In this document: piece by piece, positions 1 to 9,126 of the stretch
Layout of the letters: each line of letters starts with the position of its first letter
Position numbering within the stretch: position 1 is the first letter of the stretch
Origin: Gammaproteobacteria bacterium
GTDB taxonomy: Bacteria; Pseudomonadota; Gammaproteobacteria; JAJDOJ01
DNA: 44,506 bases
Assembly (NCBI GenBank): GCA_026984215.1
Contig: JALSSO010000091.1
Location: 1 to 44,506, forward strand
Reading direction: 5' to 3'
Program-made: the position numbers and the translations under genes
Notes under the pieces: generated by a model
Seen by the model: the letters and a program-made list of their open reading frames with translations, nothing else
Databases searched by the model: none
What the model was told of the DNA's origin: nothing

Positions 1-2
1 GG

Positions 3-494
3 GTGGCCGGGAACAACAAACTGGCCGACATGGACAGCGTGACGGCCTGGTTCGGCAATCCCGACTGGGGGTTGGGCCTGCCGGCGCCCGAGGCCATGGC
101 CTGGCTGGCCACCGGCAGCGAGATCGGTGGGGCGGTGCTCCTCACCCTGGGGCTGGCCACCCGCTGGATCTGCATCCCGCTCATGGTGACCATGGTCGTG
201 GCGGCCGTCAAGGTCCACTGGCAGAACGGCTGGCAGGCCATCATCGACCCCATGAGCCCGTTTCCGCCCGAATACGCCGCCGACGCGATGGAACGCCTGG
301 AACGGGCCCGCGCCATCCTCCAGGAACACGGCGACTATGACTGGCTCACGCAGTACGGGAACTTCGTCATCTCCAACAACGGGATCGAATGGGCGGCCAC
401 CTATTTCGTCATGCTGTTGGCCCTGTTCTTCCTGGGTGGAGGCCGCTATGTGAGCCTGGACTACTGGCTGCGCCGCCGCTTCCGGGATCGCTGA
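3..494 (+). CDS. DoxX/HvfX-like membrane protein (5' end outside window)
   Basis: The reading frame is open to the left edge, so the N-terminus is probably missing; the GTG at position 3 is not a convincing start. About 163 residues are visible, with hydrophobic segments near residues 38-70 and 128-145 and a basic C-terminal tail (LRRRFRDR). The VHWQNGW stretch and general layout resemble the DoxX family members (HvfX-like) that accompany DUF692/DUF2063 genes in metal-linked ribosomal-peptide operons. Those two families are encoded about 1.3 kb downstream on the same strand, which supports the assignment. It is an inner-membrane protein; its biochemical role is unknown. Family call fairly sure, HvfX subtype is inference. 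Confidence 0.7.
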   Translation: MAGNNKLADMDSVTAWFGNPDWGLGLPAPEAMAWLATGSEIGGAVLLTLGLATRWICIPLMVTMVVAAVKVHWQNGWQAIIDPMSPFPPEYAADAMERLERARAILQEHGDYDWLTQYGNFVISNNGIEWAATYFVMLLALFFLGGGRYVSLDYWLRRRFRDR

Positions 495-552
495 GCGCGA
501 TGCCGCACCCCGGTCCCGGCCGCCGTGCGAACCGATCCCCGGGTGCTTCGCC

Positions 553-1797
553 GTGGCGCTGGTGATCCTGTTCACCGCCCTGCTGCTGGCCTCCGTGGCC
601 CTGTGTCCCGTGGCCGCCCGGTTACGCCTGCCGCTCGGGGCGGTCGCGGTGGCGGTGGGGTTCGGGGCGGCCCGGGCCCTGGACGCGCTGGGTGTGAACA
701 CCGACCTGTCCTGGCAGCATTTCAGTGACCTGATCCTGGGCCTGCTCGTTCCGGTCCTGTTGTTCGATGCAGCCCTGAACCTCTCCCTGGAGGGACTGCG
801 CGACCGAATCGGCCCGCTGCTGTGGCTGGGGGTGCCCGGCTACCTGGTGACCACGGCGGTGTTGGGTGTGGTGCTCCATGTCCTGCCGGCACCCGGCTCG
901 CTGCCCGCCTGGACGGCCGCCGCCCTGGCGGCGGGGCTGGTGGCGGCGCTGGATGCGGACGCCGCCGGCCCCACGGTCGGTCGCTTCGCCCCGGGCAGCG
1001 GGCTGCAGGCGATGCTCGAAGGCGAGGCCCTGCTCACCCAGGTGCTGGCCATCCTCCTGTTCGCCACCGTGCTGCAGTTCAGCGAGGCGAGTCCCGAGCC
1101 CCCGGCACCGGCTCAGGCGATCGTGGCATCCGCCACCGCACTGGGGGGCGGACTTGCGGCCGGGGCCATGACCGGCCTCATCGGACTGGGGCTCATGTTC
1201 ACCTTCCGCGGGGCGCGGCCCTGCGCGGTGATCGCCCTGGCCACATTCGTATTCACCTACGCCCTGGCGGTCGAGTTCCTACACGTCTCGCTGGCGGCGG
1301 CGCTGGTGGTGGCGGGATTCATCCTCGGGGCCGGCAACCGCCGCCTGTGCCATGAGGACTTCATGCAGGAGCTCGGTGCCTTCGGTGGCTTCCTGGCTCG
1401 CGCCTTCCTCTTCCTCTTGGTGGGCCTGACCCTGGACCCCATGCTGCTCGCGGGCCACTGGCGCCCGGCCCTGCTGACCCTGGGGACCGCGCTCGCCGCA
1501 CGGGCCGTGGCGGTTTTCGCGTTGCTGCCGCTGTGCGCGCACACCCGCGAATGGACACCCGCAGGCCGCGCAATCGCCTTCTGGGGCGGCCAGCGGGGGG
1601 CCATGAACCTGGCCCTGGCACTGGCCCTGCCCCCGGCACTGGGCGCGCAGCCCGTCATCCAGGCCGTCGTCTACGCCCTGGTCGGTTTCTCACTATGGAT
1701 CCAGGCCCCCACGCTGGAGCCCCTGGTCCGCCTGCTACACGGGCTGACCCCGGTCTCGGGGGGGGCATCCCCGCCGGCATCCACCAGAGCGGATTGA
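553..1797 (+). CDS. Monovalent cation:proton antiporter, CPA1/NhaP type
   Basis: A 414-residue polytopic inner-membrane protein with about twelve hydrophobic segments, the usual length of the NhaP-like Na+(K+)/H+ exchanger core without a long cytoplasmic tail. Visible family features include the LLFDAALNL segment around residues 70-80, the acidic GLVAALDADAAGP region in the middle of the membrane domain (candidate cation site) and FWGGQRGAMNLALAL near residue 345. It would exchange Na+ or K+ for H+ in pH or salt homeostasis. A GTG start at 553 is used because no upstream ATG lies in frame close by. It follows the DoxX-like gene by 58 nt and precedes the DUF692 gene by 42 nt, so it is probably co-transcribed. 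Confidence 0.85.
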   Translation: MALVILFTALLLASVALCPVAARLRLPLGAVAVAVGFGAARALDALGVNTDLSWQHFSDLILGLLVPVLLFDAALNLSLEGLRDRIGPLLWLGVPGYLVTTAVLGVVLHVLPAPGSLPAWTAAALAAGLVAALDADAAGPTVGRFAPGSGLQAMLEGEALLTQVLAILLFATVLQFSEASPEPPAPAQAIVASATALGGGLAAGAMTGLIGLGLMFTFRGARPCAVIALATFVFTYALAVEFLHVSLAAALVVAGFILGAGNRRLCHEDFMQELGAFGGFLARAFLFLLVGLTLDPMLLAGHWRPALLTLGTALAARAVAVFALLPLCAHTREWTPAGRAIAFWGGQRGAMNLALALALPPALGAQPVIQAVVYALVGFSLWIQAPTLEPLVRLLHGLTPVSGGASPPASTRAD

Positions 1798-1800
1798 ACG

Positions 1801-1815
1801 TATACTGTGCAGTAT
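1801..1815 (+). promoter_or_regulatory. Inverted repeat over a TATACT box upstream of the DUF692 gene
   Basis: The sequence TATACTGTGCAGTAT contains a perfect 6-bp inverted repeat (ATACTG, 2-nt spacer, CAGTAT) at 1802-1815, and its first six bases (TATACT, 1801-1806) match a sigma70 -10 box in five of six positions. No good -35 was found. It lies 25 nt before the chosen ATG at 1840, so it could be a small operator-promoter allowing separate control of the DUF692 gene. Inference only. Confidence 0.35.
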
Positions 1816-1839
1816 CGGCCACGGGAAGGAGGCGCTCCC

Positions 1840-2694
1840 ATGGATTCATTGCTTTCCATTCACGGCGTTGGGCTCGGCCTGCGTCGGGATCTGCTGGACG
1901 AGCTGGAGGCCACCCCACCCCGGCAGGTGGATTTCATGGAAGTCGCACCCGAGAACTGGATCGGGGTGGGTGGGCGCCTCGGGCGGCGCTTTCGGGCCAT
2001 GCGCGGCCGCTACCCCCTCGTCCTGCACGGCCTGTCGCTCTCCCTGGGATCGCCCGCACCGCTGGATGAGGCGCTGTTGCGCGATGTCAAGGCGTTCATG
2101 GACGAGCACGATATCGGCATCTATACCGAGCACCTGAGCTACTGCTCCGACGACGGGCATCTGTACGACCTGCTGCCCATCCCCTTCACCGAGGAGGCGG
2201 TGCATTACGTGGCCGAGCGTATCCGGCGGGTCCAGGAGATCCTGGAGCGTCCCTTCGCCGTGGAGAATGTCTCCTACTATGCCGCGCCCGCCCAGGAGAT
2301 GAGCGAGCTGGAGTTCCTGCGCGCCGTGCTCGAGGAGGCCGACTGCGGCCTACTCCTGGACGTCAACAACATCTATGTCAATTCGGTCAATCACGGCTAC
2401 GATCCGTTCGCCTTCCTGAACGCGCTGCCCGGCGAGCGCATCGTCTACGGCCACGTCGCCGGCCACTATCGGCAGGCGCCCGATCTGCTGGTGGACACCC
2501 ACGGGGCGGCCGTGATCGACCCCGTCTGGGCACTGCTGGATGCCGCCTACGCCCGTTTCGGCGTGTTCCCCACCCTGCTGGAGCGGGACTTCAACATCCC
2601 GCCGCTGCAGGATCTGCTGGAAGAAGTCGACCGCATCCATGCCATCCAGCACCGCCATCTAGAGGCCGTGCCCGCGCGCCATGCCATCGCTTGA
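1840..2694 (+). CDS. bufB: DUF692 multinuclear non-haem iron oxidase (MNIO), BufB-like
   Basis: A 284-residue protein of the DUF692 TIM-barrel family. Known members (MbnB, BufB) use two or three iron ions to modify cysteines in precursor peptides. Metal-binding stretches of the family are visible: [30 protein letters not shown] and YGHVAGHY, followed by LERDFNIP. The start at ATG 1840 is preferred over an in-frame GTG at 1807 because GGAAGGAGG lies 7 nt upstream. It overlaps the DUF2063 gene by 14 nt, the usual BufB-BufC pairing, so the two products probably act together. No Cys-rich precursor (DUF2282 or similar) is visible in the window, so its substrate is unknown. The gene name is by family and context. 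Confidence 0.85.
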   Translation: MDSLLSIHGVGLGLRRDLLDELEATPPRQVDFMEVAPENWIGVGGRLGRRFRAMRGRYPLVLHGLSLSLGSPAPLDEALLRDVKAFMDEHDIGIYTEHLSYCSDDGHLYDLLPIPFTEEAVHYVAERIRRVQEILERPFAVENVSYYAAPAQEMSELEFLRAVLEEADCGLLLDVNNIYVNSVNHGYDPFAFLNALPGERIVYGHVAGHYRQAPDLLVDTHGAAVIDPVWALLDAAYARFGVFPTLLERDFNIPPLQDLLEEVDRIHAIQHRHLEAVPARHAIA

Positions 2695-3451
2695 GTTCCA
2701 GGCGCACCAGTTGCGCTTCACCGCCCACATCCGCGATCCGGACCACGCACCGCGCCCCCCGGACGTGCCCGAGCCGCGCATGGCCGTCTACCGGGAGCTC
2801 TTGTACAACAACGTGGAGGGTTTCATCGCCCGCGGCTTCCCGGTTCTGCGCAGACTCTACGACGAGGCGGCCTGGCATCGCCTGGTACGCGGTTTCTTCG
2901 TCCAACATCGAGCGCGCTCCCCGTACTTTCTGGAGATCCCGCGGGAGTTCCTGGACTACCTGGATCGGGAACACGTCCCCGGGACGGAAGATCCCCCCTT
3001 CCTGTACGAGCTCGCCCACTACGAGTGGGTGGAGCTGGCGCTGTCGGTATCCGACGCCGAGCCCGATCCGGACGGTTTCGACCCGCAGGGGGATCTGCTG
3101 GCGGAACGTCCCATCCTCTCGCCCGTGGCCTGGCCGCTGCGCTATGTGTGGCCGGTGCACCGGATCGGCCCCGACTTCCAACCCGAGGCCCCTCCTGAGC
3201 GGCCCACCTTCCTGCTCGCCTGGCGCGGGCAGGACGAAGAAGTGCATTTCATGGAGCTCCACCCCGCCACGGCGCGCTTGCTGGAGCTGGTGGAGACCGC
3301 CGAGCGGCCCACGGGGCGCGCCATGCTCGAGCAGGTGGCCGTCGAACTGCGCCATCCGGATCCGCAACAGGTGATCGCGGCGGGCCACGAGGCCCTGAAG
3401 GCATTGCACGCGGCCGGGGCGATCCTGGGCACCAGCCGCGACCCCGCTTGA
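2681..3451 (+). CDS. bufC: DUF2063 (putative DNA-binding domain) protein, BufC-like MNIO partner
   Basis: A 256-residue protein. The N-terminal part (residues about 5-95, with [23 protein letters not shown] and the [15 protein letters not shown] stretch) is the DUF2063 domain. The rest resembles the C-terminal domain of the same family, which serves as recognition partner of DUF692 enzymes in bufferin-type operons. Its ATG at 2681 lies inside the end of the DUF692 gene, implying translational coupling. The old label 'putative DNA-binding' is probably misleading; a role in binding the precursor peptide is established for some homologues and inferred here. Confidence 0.8.
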   Translation: MPSLEFQAHQLRFTAHIRDPDHAPRPPDVPEPRMAVYRELLYNNVEGFIARGFPVLRRLYDEAAWHRLVRGFFVQHRARSPYFLEIPREFLDYLDREHVPGTEDPPFLYELAHYEWVELALSVSDAEPDPDGFDPQGDLLAERPILSPVAWPLRYVWPVHRIGPDFQPEAPPERPTFLLAWRGQDEEVHFMELHPATARLLELVETAERPTGRAMLEQVAVELRHPDPQQVIAAGHEALKALHAAGAILGTSRDPA

Positions 3452-4572
3452 TGCCCGGCGACCACGCAAAGGCCCCGGGCCCACCCGACAGCGCCACCCG
3501 CGTGCTCCTCGCGCTGGCCTCGCTGGTGGTCCTCATCGCGGGTCTGAAGGCCGCCGCCGGCCTGGTGGTGCCGTTCCTGCTGGCGGTGTTCGTCACCATC
3601 ATCGCCGCGCCGCCCATGCACTGGCTGGAACGGCACCGCATCCCCAAGTTCCTGGCCCTGATCCTGGTCCTTGCGGTGGTGGTGGCCATGGGCATCCTGC
3701 TGGGCGGGATCGTCGCCGTGTCCATGGACACCTTCACGGACAACCTGCCCGCCTACCAGGCGCGGCTGCACCAGATCCTGGGTCAGGTGCTGGCCTGGCT
3801 CCACGGGCTCGGCGTGGACACCCCGAACCTGGACGAGGTGCTCGCGGCGCACATCGACCCGGGGGCGGCCATGCAACTGGCGGCGCGCTTCTTCGAAGGG
3901 CTGCGCAACACGCTGACCAATTCCTTCCTCATCCTGCTCACGGTGATCTTCATGCTCATGGAGGCGGGGACCCTGCCCGTGAAGCTGCGCGCCATCTCCC
4001 GGGATCCAGAGACCACGCTCCCCGTGCTATACGCCATCGGGAGCAACATCAACCAGTATCTGGGCATCAAGACCGCCACCAGCCTGCTCACCGGCGTGGC
4101 GGCGGCCGGCTGGGTGGGGCTGGTGGGGGTGGACTTTCCGGTGCTCTGGGGTCTGGTGGCCTTCCTGCTCAATTACATCCCCACGATCGGGTCGGTGATC
4201 GCCGCCGTGCCTCCCACCCTGCTCGCCTTGGTCCAGTACGACCTGGGCGCCGCCCTGTGGATCGTGTTGGGTTACCTGGTGATCAACAACCTCATCGGCA
4301 GCTTCCTCGAGCCCCGCGTCATGGGACGCGGGCTCGGTCTGTCGCCGCTGGTGGTGTTCGTCTCCATGGTCTTCTGGGGCTGGGTGCTGGGACCGGTGGG
4401 GATGTTCTTGTCGGTGCCCCTCACCAACGCCGCCTCCATCGCCCTGGCCGCCCACGAGAACACCCGTTGGATCAGCGTCCTGCTCGGTCCCGCCCCGGCG
4501 GCCCCCGCGGGCCTGTCCCCGTCGTCCCCGGGCGACGCAGCGGTCAACCGTCCGGATCGAGACTGCGCTTGA
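3451..4572 (+). CDS. AI-2E transporter family permease (PerM/YdiK-like)
   Basis: A 373-residue membrane protein with about eight transmembrane helices arranged as in the AI-2E/PerM family: two helices near residues 15-50 (VLLALASLVVLIAGLKAA), a long periplasmic or amphipathic section (residues about 90-145), then six further helices including the conserved FLLNYIPTIGSVIAAVPP and LEPRVMGRGLGLSPLVVF motifs. Family members export diverse solutes; the AI-2 role of TqsA does not transfer automatically. The ATG at 3451 overlaps the TGA of the DUF2063 gene (TGATG), which indicates coupled translation. The 3' end overlaps the convergent pepN gene by 29 nt. Confidence 0.85.
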   Translation: MPGDHAKAPGPPDSATRVLLALASLVVLIAGLKAAAGLVVPFLLAVFVTIIAAPPMHWLERHRIPKFLALILVLAVVVAMGILLGGIVAVSMDTFTDNLPAYQARLHQILGQVLAWLHGLGVDTPNLDEVLAAHIDPGAAMQLAARFFEGLRNTLTNSFLILLTVIFMLMEAGTLPVKLRAISRDPETTLPVLYAIGSNINQYLGIKTATSLLTGVAAAGWVGLVGVDFPVLWGLVAFLLNYIPTIGSVIAAVPPTLLALVQYDLGAALWIVLGYLVINNLIGSFLEPRVMGRGLGLSPLVVFVSMVFWGWVLGPVGMFLSVPLTNAASIALAAHENTRWISVLLGPAPAAPAGLSPSSPGDAAVNRPDRDCA

Positions 4573-7195
4573 CGATCTCGTAGGTGTCCCGGGACAGCCG
4601 GGCCGCGGCCAGGCGTTCCAGCTCGGCCCGCATCCGCCCGCGCAACGGTTCTCGGTATTGCCGCCAGCGTAGGAAGGCACGGGCCAGCCGCGCGGCGATC
4701 TGCGGGTTGCGCGGATCGAGTTCCAACACCCGTTCGGCCACGAACCGGTAACCGGCCCCGTCCTCCCGGTGGAACCCCACCGGATTGCGGTGGGCGTAGG
4801 CTCCGATCAGCGCGCGCACCCGGTTAGGATTGGCCGGGTCGAACCTCGGGTGATCCATGAGCCGCTGAACCCGGTCCAGGGCGCGCGGCTCCGGTATCGT
4901 GGCCTGCAGGGAAAACCACTTGTCCAGGACCAGGGGCTCGTCGCGGAAGCGACGCTCGAAATCGGCCAGCAGGCGTTCGCGCAACGCGCCCGCGACGGGC
5001 TGGACGGCTTCCAGGGCCTGCATGCGCGCGGTCATGTCCTGGGCCCGGTCGTAGTGCGTACGGGCCAGGGTTCCGTGCCTTTGGGCGTCACAGCGCAACA
5101 GCCAGGCGAGCGCCACCCCCTGCAGGCACCGCCGAGCGGCGTCCCGCGGATCGTAGCGGTACGGGCCTGGCAGCATCATGGCCTCGTGGATCCCACGCAG
5201 GCGCGCTTCGTGGGCCTGGGCCAGCGCGCGCAACACGGCCTCCCGGGCGGCATGAATCGCCTGCGGGTCCACCGGGCGCACCCATTCGCTGAGATACGCC
5301 TCACCGGGCAGCGCGAGCGCCTCGGCCGTCCAGGCGGGATCGCGCGCGGCCTCGTCCAACACCTTCCCCAGCGCCGTGACCAGCGGCTCCGAAACCGGCG
5401 GAGGTTCGCCGCGCCGCACGGCCTCCACGGCCGCGAGTAACGCGCGCAGGGCCAGGCGCTGGCCGGCCTCCCAGCGATTGAACCCGTCGGTGTCATGGGC
5501 CAACAGATGGGCCAGCGCCTCGTCACTGTAGGCGTAATCCAGCTTCACCGGGGCCGAGAAACGGCGCAGCAGCGAGGGGACGGGCCGCTCGGGCAAACCC
5601 TCGAAGACGAAACGGCCCTCGTCCTGGCGCAGCACCAGGGTGGTCTCCGTGGCCCCCTGCTCGGCCACGGCGGGCCCATGCAGGGGCAGTTCGCGCCCGT
5701 CCCCGTCCAGCAACCCCACCACCACCGGCAGCACCAGGGCCGCCTTGTGCGGCTGGCCCGGCGTGGGTGGGGTATGCTGGCGCATCTGCAGGGTGTAGGT
5801 GCCGGTGCGCTCCTCCCAGTGATCGGTCACCCGCAGCTCGGGCGTGCCTGCCTGCTCATACCAGCGCAGGAAATCGGTGAGATCCGTCCCGTTGGCCTCG
5901 GCCATGGCGCCGATGAAGTCCTCCACCGTCGCCGCGCTCCCGTCGTGCCGCTCCAGGTACAGGCGCAACCCCTTGCGGAAGCCGTCGCGTCCCACCAGGG
6001 TCTGCAGCATGCGCACCACCTCGGCGCCTTTCTCATAGACGGTGAGCGTGTAGAAGTTGTTGATCTCCATGTAGGTCCTGGGCCGCACCGGGTGCGCCAT
6101 GGGGCCCGCGTCCTCGGCGAACTGCTGGGCGCGCAGCAACCGGACGTCCTGGATACGCTTGACCGGGGCCGAGGTCCGGTCCGCGGTGAATTCCTGCTCC
6201 CGGAACACCGTGAGCCCCTCCTTCAGGCTCAACTGGAACCAGTCGCGCAAGGTCACGCGGTTGCCGGTCCAGTTGTGGAAATACTCGTGCCCCACCACCG
6301 CCTCGATAGCGCGGTAGTCGTCGTCGGTGGCGGTGGCCGGGTCGGCCAGCACGTAATGGGCGTTGAACAGGTTGAGCCCCTTGTTCTCCATGGCGCCCAT
6401 GTTGAAGTCGTCCACCGCCACGATCATGTAGACATCGAGGTCGTATTCCAGGCCGAAGCGCGCCTCGTCCCAACGCATGGCCTGCTTCAGGGACTCCAGG
6501 GCGAAGGCCGTGCGGCCGGCGTTGTGGGCCTCCACGTAGAGCTCCAGGGCCACCTCCCGACCCGAAGCGGTGACGAACCGGTCACGGTGACAGGTCAGAT
6601 CGCCGGCCACCAGGGCGAACAGATAGCAGGGTTTGGGAAACGGGTCCTCCCACACCGCCACGTGCCGTCCTCCCGGACGCTCCCCCCGCCCCACGCGGTT
6701 GCCGTTGGACAGCAGCACCGGATAACGCGCGCGGTCGGCCTCCACCGTGACCCGGAAACGGGCCAACACGTCCGGGCGGTCCGGATACCAGGTGATGCGT
6801 CGGAATCCCTCGGCCTCGCACTGCGTGCAGAACATACCCCCGGAGCGATAGAGCCCCTCCAAGGCCGTGTTGTCCTGGGGGTGGATGCGGCACACCGTCT
6901 CCAGTTCGAAGGCCTCGGGAACCGCTTCCACGATCAGATCCCCGTCCTCCAGCCGCCAGCGGTCCCGGGCGAGCGGCTCGCCGTCCAGGGCGAACCGCAC
7001 CGGCTCCAGATCCTCCCCGTCGAGCCGAAGATCGGCCGGCCGCAGACCGTTGGGATTCCGCCGCAGGGCCAGGCGGGCCCGCACCTCGGCATGCGATTCG
7101 TGCAGATCCACGTAGAGGTCGATCGCGTCGACCAGAAAGGGCGGGGGGTGGTAGTCCTCCAGCCGTACCAGGCGCGGCTCGGTGTCGCGGCTCAC
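4544..7195 (-). CDS. pepN: Aminopeptidase N (M1 family zinc metallopeptidase)
   Basis: An 883-residue cytoplasmic exopeptidase that removes N-terminal amino acids from peptides. The exopeptidase motif GAMENKGLN and the zinc motif HEYFHNW, followed 19 residues later by the third ligand in LKEGLTVF, identify the M1 family. Length and the C-terminal helical domain match gammaproteobacterial PepN (about 870 residues). An in-frame GTG at 7228 exists, but GTG 7195 is preferred because GGGAGG lies just upstream and the start then fits the family's N-terminus (SRDTEPRLVRLEDY). It is monocistronic and convergent with the permease gene. Confidence 0.95.
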   Translation of the reverse strand: MSRDTEPRLVRLEDYHPPPFLVDAIDLYVDLHESHAEVRARLALRRNPNGLRPADLRLDGEDLEPVRFALDGEPLARDRWRLEDGDLIVEAVPEAFELETVCRIHPQDNTALEGLYRSGGMFCTQCEAEGFRRITWYPDRPDVLARFRVTVEADRARYPVLLSNGNRVGRGERPGGRHVAVWEDPFPKPCYLFALVAGDLTCHRDRFVTASGREVALELYVEAHNAGRTAFALESLKQAMRWDEARFGLEYDLDVYMIVAVDDFNMGAMENKGLNLFNAHYVLADPATATDDDYRAIEAVVGHEYFHNWTGNRVTLRDWFQLSLKEGLTVFREQEFTADRTSAPVKRIQDVRLLRAQQFAEDAGPMAHPVRPRTYMEINNFYTLTVYEKGAEVVRMLQTLVGRDGFRKGLRLYLERHDGSAATVEDFIGAMAEANGTDLTDFLRWYEQAGTPELRVTDHWEERTGTYTLQMRQHTPPTPGQPHKAALVLPVVVGLLDGDGRELPLHGPAVAEQGATETTLVLRQDEGRFVFEGLPERPVPSLLRRFSAPVKLDYAYSDEALAHLLAHDTDGFNRWEAGQRLALRALLAAVEAVRRGEPPPVSEPLVTALGKVLDEAARDPAWTAEALALPGEAYLSEWVRPVDPQAIHAAREAVLRALAQAHEARLRGIHEAMMLPGPYRYDPRDAARRCLQGVALAWLLRCDAQRHGTLARTHYDRAQDMTARMQALEAVQPVAGALRERLLADFERRFRDEPLVLDKWFSLQATIPEPRALDRVQRLMDHPRFDPANPNRVRALIGAYAHRNPVGFHREDGAGYRFVAERVLELDPRNPQIAARLARAFLRWRQYREPLRGRMRAELERLAAARLSRDTYEIVKRSLDPDG

Positions 7196-7412
7196 GGCGC
7201 CCACCTCCCGGTTTGCCCCGGCCCACACCCGCCGGGGATAATGCGCTGGTCATGCATCCGGTCCATGTCTTCACTTCCCGTCACGTCGATCTGGCCGTGC
7301 CCGCACGCGGCCCCCGCAGGGCCGCCTCGGGAGTGGTCCGCCTCGTAGAGGCGAAAAGCATACCAGCCGCGCACCGGCCCGCGCCCGTGCACCGAGTCCC
7401 GTGAACCGCGCC

Positions 7413-8246
7413 ATGGAACTGATCGACATCTGCTTCAACTTCACCCACAAGTCCTTTCGCAAAGACGAGGCCGAGGTCATACGGCGCGCCGTGCGGGCCG
7501 GCGTGAGCACCATGATCGTCACGGGCTCCAGCGTGCCGGAGAGCGCGCGCGGGCTGGAGCTGGCCGCCCACTACCCGGATCACCTGTTCGCCACCGTGGG
7601 GGTGCATCCGCACCTGGCCCGCACCTGGGAGCCCGAGGCCAGCGCCGAGGCGCTGCGGGAGCTGGCCGCCGACCCCAAGGTGTGCGCCATCGGGGAAATG
7701 GGCTTGGACTACAACCGCAACTACTCCGAGCCGGCCGATCAGCGCAGGGCCTTCGAGGCCCAGCTCGCCCTGGCCATCGAACTGGGATTGCCCGCCTTCC
7801 TGCACCAGCGCGACGCGCACGAGGACTTCCTGGCCATGCTCAAGGCGGCCCGCCCGGAATTGGTCGATGCGGTGGTCCACTGTTTCACGGGCCATGGCGC
7901 CGAACTGGACGCCTATCTCGCGCTCGACTGCCACATCGGCATCACCGGGTGGATCTGCGACGAGCGTCGGGGAGCACACCTGCGCGAGCTGGTCACGCAC
8001 ATCCCACACGAGCGGCTCATGGTCGAGACCGATGCCCCCTACCTGCTGCCACGCGATCTGGAGCCGCGACCGCGCGAGCGGCGCAACGAGCCGGCCTTCC
8101 TTCCCCACATCCTGCGTGCGGTGGCGTGCCACCGCGCGCAGGATCCGGCGGAGCTGGCCCGGCTGACCACCGCCAACGCATGCCGGTTCTTTCGGATCCC
8201 GGCCGACGGCCATGCCCCCTGCCGGCCCGTTGACAGCCGCCGTTGA
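7413..8246 (+). CDS. tatD: TatD family metal-dependent hydrolase/DNase
   Basis: A 277-residue TIM-barrel metal-dependent hydrolase. It resembles E. coli TatD closely along its full length: AIGEMGLDYNRN, FLHQRDAHEDF, VVHCFTG, IGITGWICDERRG and ETDAPYLLPRDL. The His, Asp and Glu metal ligands of the family are present. TatD has 3'-5' exonuclease activity and is linked to DNA quality control; despite its name it is not needed for Tat export. ATG 7413 is chosen over GTG 7401 because it matches the homologue N-terminus (MELIDICFNFTH). The gene is divergent from pepN. Confidence 0.92.
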   Translation: MELIDICFNFTHKSFRKDEAEVIRRAVRAGVSTMIVTGSSVPESARGLELAAHYPDHLFATVGVHPHLARTWEPEASAEALRELAADPKVCAIGEMGLDYNRNYSEPADQRRAFEAQLALAIELGLPAFLHQRDAHEDFLAMLKAARPELVDAVVHCFTGHGAELDAYLALDCHIGITGWICDERRGAHLRELVTHIPHERLMVETDAPYLLPRDLEPRPRERRNEPAFLPHILRAVACHRAQDPAELARLTTANACRFFRIPADGHAPCRPVDSRR

Positions 8247-8316
8247 AGTTTCCCGGCCACCGCCCGATACTTGCTCCAGACCCAGCGTAACCAGCGATTG
8301 CGGGAGGACGCATTCC

Positions 8317-8538
8317 ATGTTTCTCAAGGAAAAAGAATCGGGGCACCTGGTGGAGGTCGTGGACGTCAAGGAGCTCATCGACCCCATGAAACCTACCTTC
8401 ATGGGTCGCTACAACTGGGGCGAGGACGTCCCCGAACCGGAACCGTTCGACAAGTCCAAGGTCGTCTTTCCCTCGGGTGAGCCGCTGCCCCGTTGCTGGA
8501 CCGACGTACACTATCGTGACACCGAGGTATCCCATTGA
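8317..8538 (+). CDS. Small conserved protein of unknown function upstream of bolA
   Basis: A 73-residue acidic soluble protein with no signal peptide or membrane segment. GGGAGG at 8302-8307 fixes the ATG at 8317; a longer frame from 8212 has no such support. Visible features are the [29 protein letters not shown] and [12 protein letters not shown] stretches with a single Cys. I recall similar short proteins in sulfur-oxidising proteobacteria and cyanobacteria, sometimes labelled 'acetyltransferase', but it is far too short for a GNAT enzyme. Its stop overlaps the region just before bolA, so it is probably co-transcribed with bolA. Function unknown. Confidence 0.7.
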   Translation: MFLKEKESGHLVEVVDVKELIDPMKPTFMGRYNWGEDVPEPEPFDKSKVVFPSGEPLPRCWTDVHYRDTEVSH

Positions 8539-8546
8539 GTACCGCC

Positions 8547-8870
8547 ATGAGCGTACAGGAACGCATCGAACACAAACTGCGAGAAACGCTGCGGCCCAGC
8601 GAGCTGGAGGTGGTCAACGAGAGCGGCATGCACAACGTCCCGCCCGGGTCGGAGTCGCACTTCAAGGTCACCGTGGTCGCCGACACCTTCGAAGGGCTGA
8701 ACCTGGTGGCGCGGCACCGCAAGGTGTATACCGCCCTGGCCGAGGAGCTCGCGGGCCCCATTCATGCGCTGGCCATCCACGCCTATACGCCGCAGGAATG
8801 GGAAGCGGTGGGCCGGCTGGCCCCGGCCTCCCCGCCGTGTCGCGGCGGCGACAAACAGGCGGCGTCCTGA
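8547..8870 (+). CDS. bolA: BolA family protein
   Basis: A 107-residue protein close to E. coli BolA along its length: [48 protein letters not shown] and [13 protein letters not shown], ending with the ASPPCRGG tail. The conserved His residues that bind Fe-S clusters with a monothiol glutaredoxin are present. BolA proteins act in iron-sulfur trafficking and as stress-linked regulators. ATG 8547 is preferred to TTG 8535 on homologue alignment. It follows the 73-residue gene with almost no gap, which suggests a two-gene unit. Confidence 0.93.
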   Translation: MSVQERIEHKLRETLRPSELEVVNESGMHNVPPGSESHFKVTVVADTFEGLNLVARHRKVYTALAEELAGPIHALAIHAYTPQEWEAVGRLAPASPPCRGGDKQAAS

Positions 8871-8909
8871 CGGGGGTCCGAGTCGCCGGCGGTCGCCACC
8901 AGCCCTTGG

Positions 8910-9119
8910 ATGAACGAGGTTCCCGGTCAGGAGGCCATCCGGCAGCGGATCGCCGTGTTGCGCATCGAGCATCGGGATCTGGACGATGCGATCCAGGCCC
9001 TGCTCGAGCGCCCCTACGTGGACGAGTTGCAGGTGCGGCGACTGAAGAAACGCAGGCTCCGCCTGAAGGACGAGATCGCGCGCCTGGAGGACCTGCTCAT
9101 CCCCGACCTGGGCGCCTGA
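8910..9119 (+). CDS. YdcH family (DUF465) small helical protein
   Basis: A 69-residue, highly charged all-helical protein. The central RIEHRDLDDAIQALLERPYVD and the following RRLKKRRLRLKDEIARLE stretch are typical of the YdcH/DUF465 family, which forms short antiparallel coiled coils. The function of the family is unknown. It starts 39 nt after bolA on the same strand. A GC-rich inverted repeat (GGGCGC CTGA GCGCCC) overlaps its stop codon but has no T-run, so termination there is doubtful. Confidence 0.85.
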   Translation: MNEVPGQEAIRQRIAVLRIEHRDLDDAIQALLERPYVDELQVRRLKKRRLRLKDEIARLEDLLIPDLGA

Positions 9120-9126
9120 GCGCCCG

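Noticed and set aside
5495-7348. 617-codon open frame on the + strand
   Set aside because: It is entirely antisense to pepN, whose catalytic motifs are certain; the His/Gln/Val-rich product is typical of a GC-rich antisense shadow.
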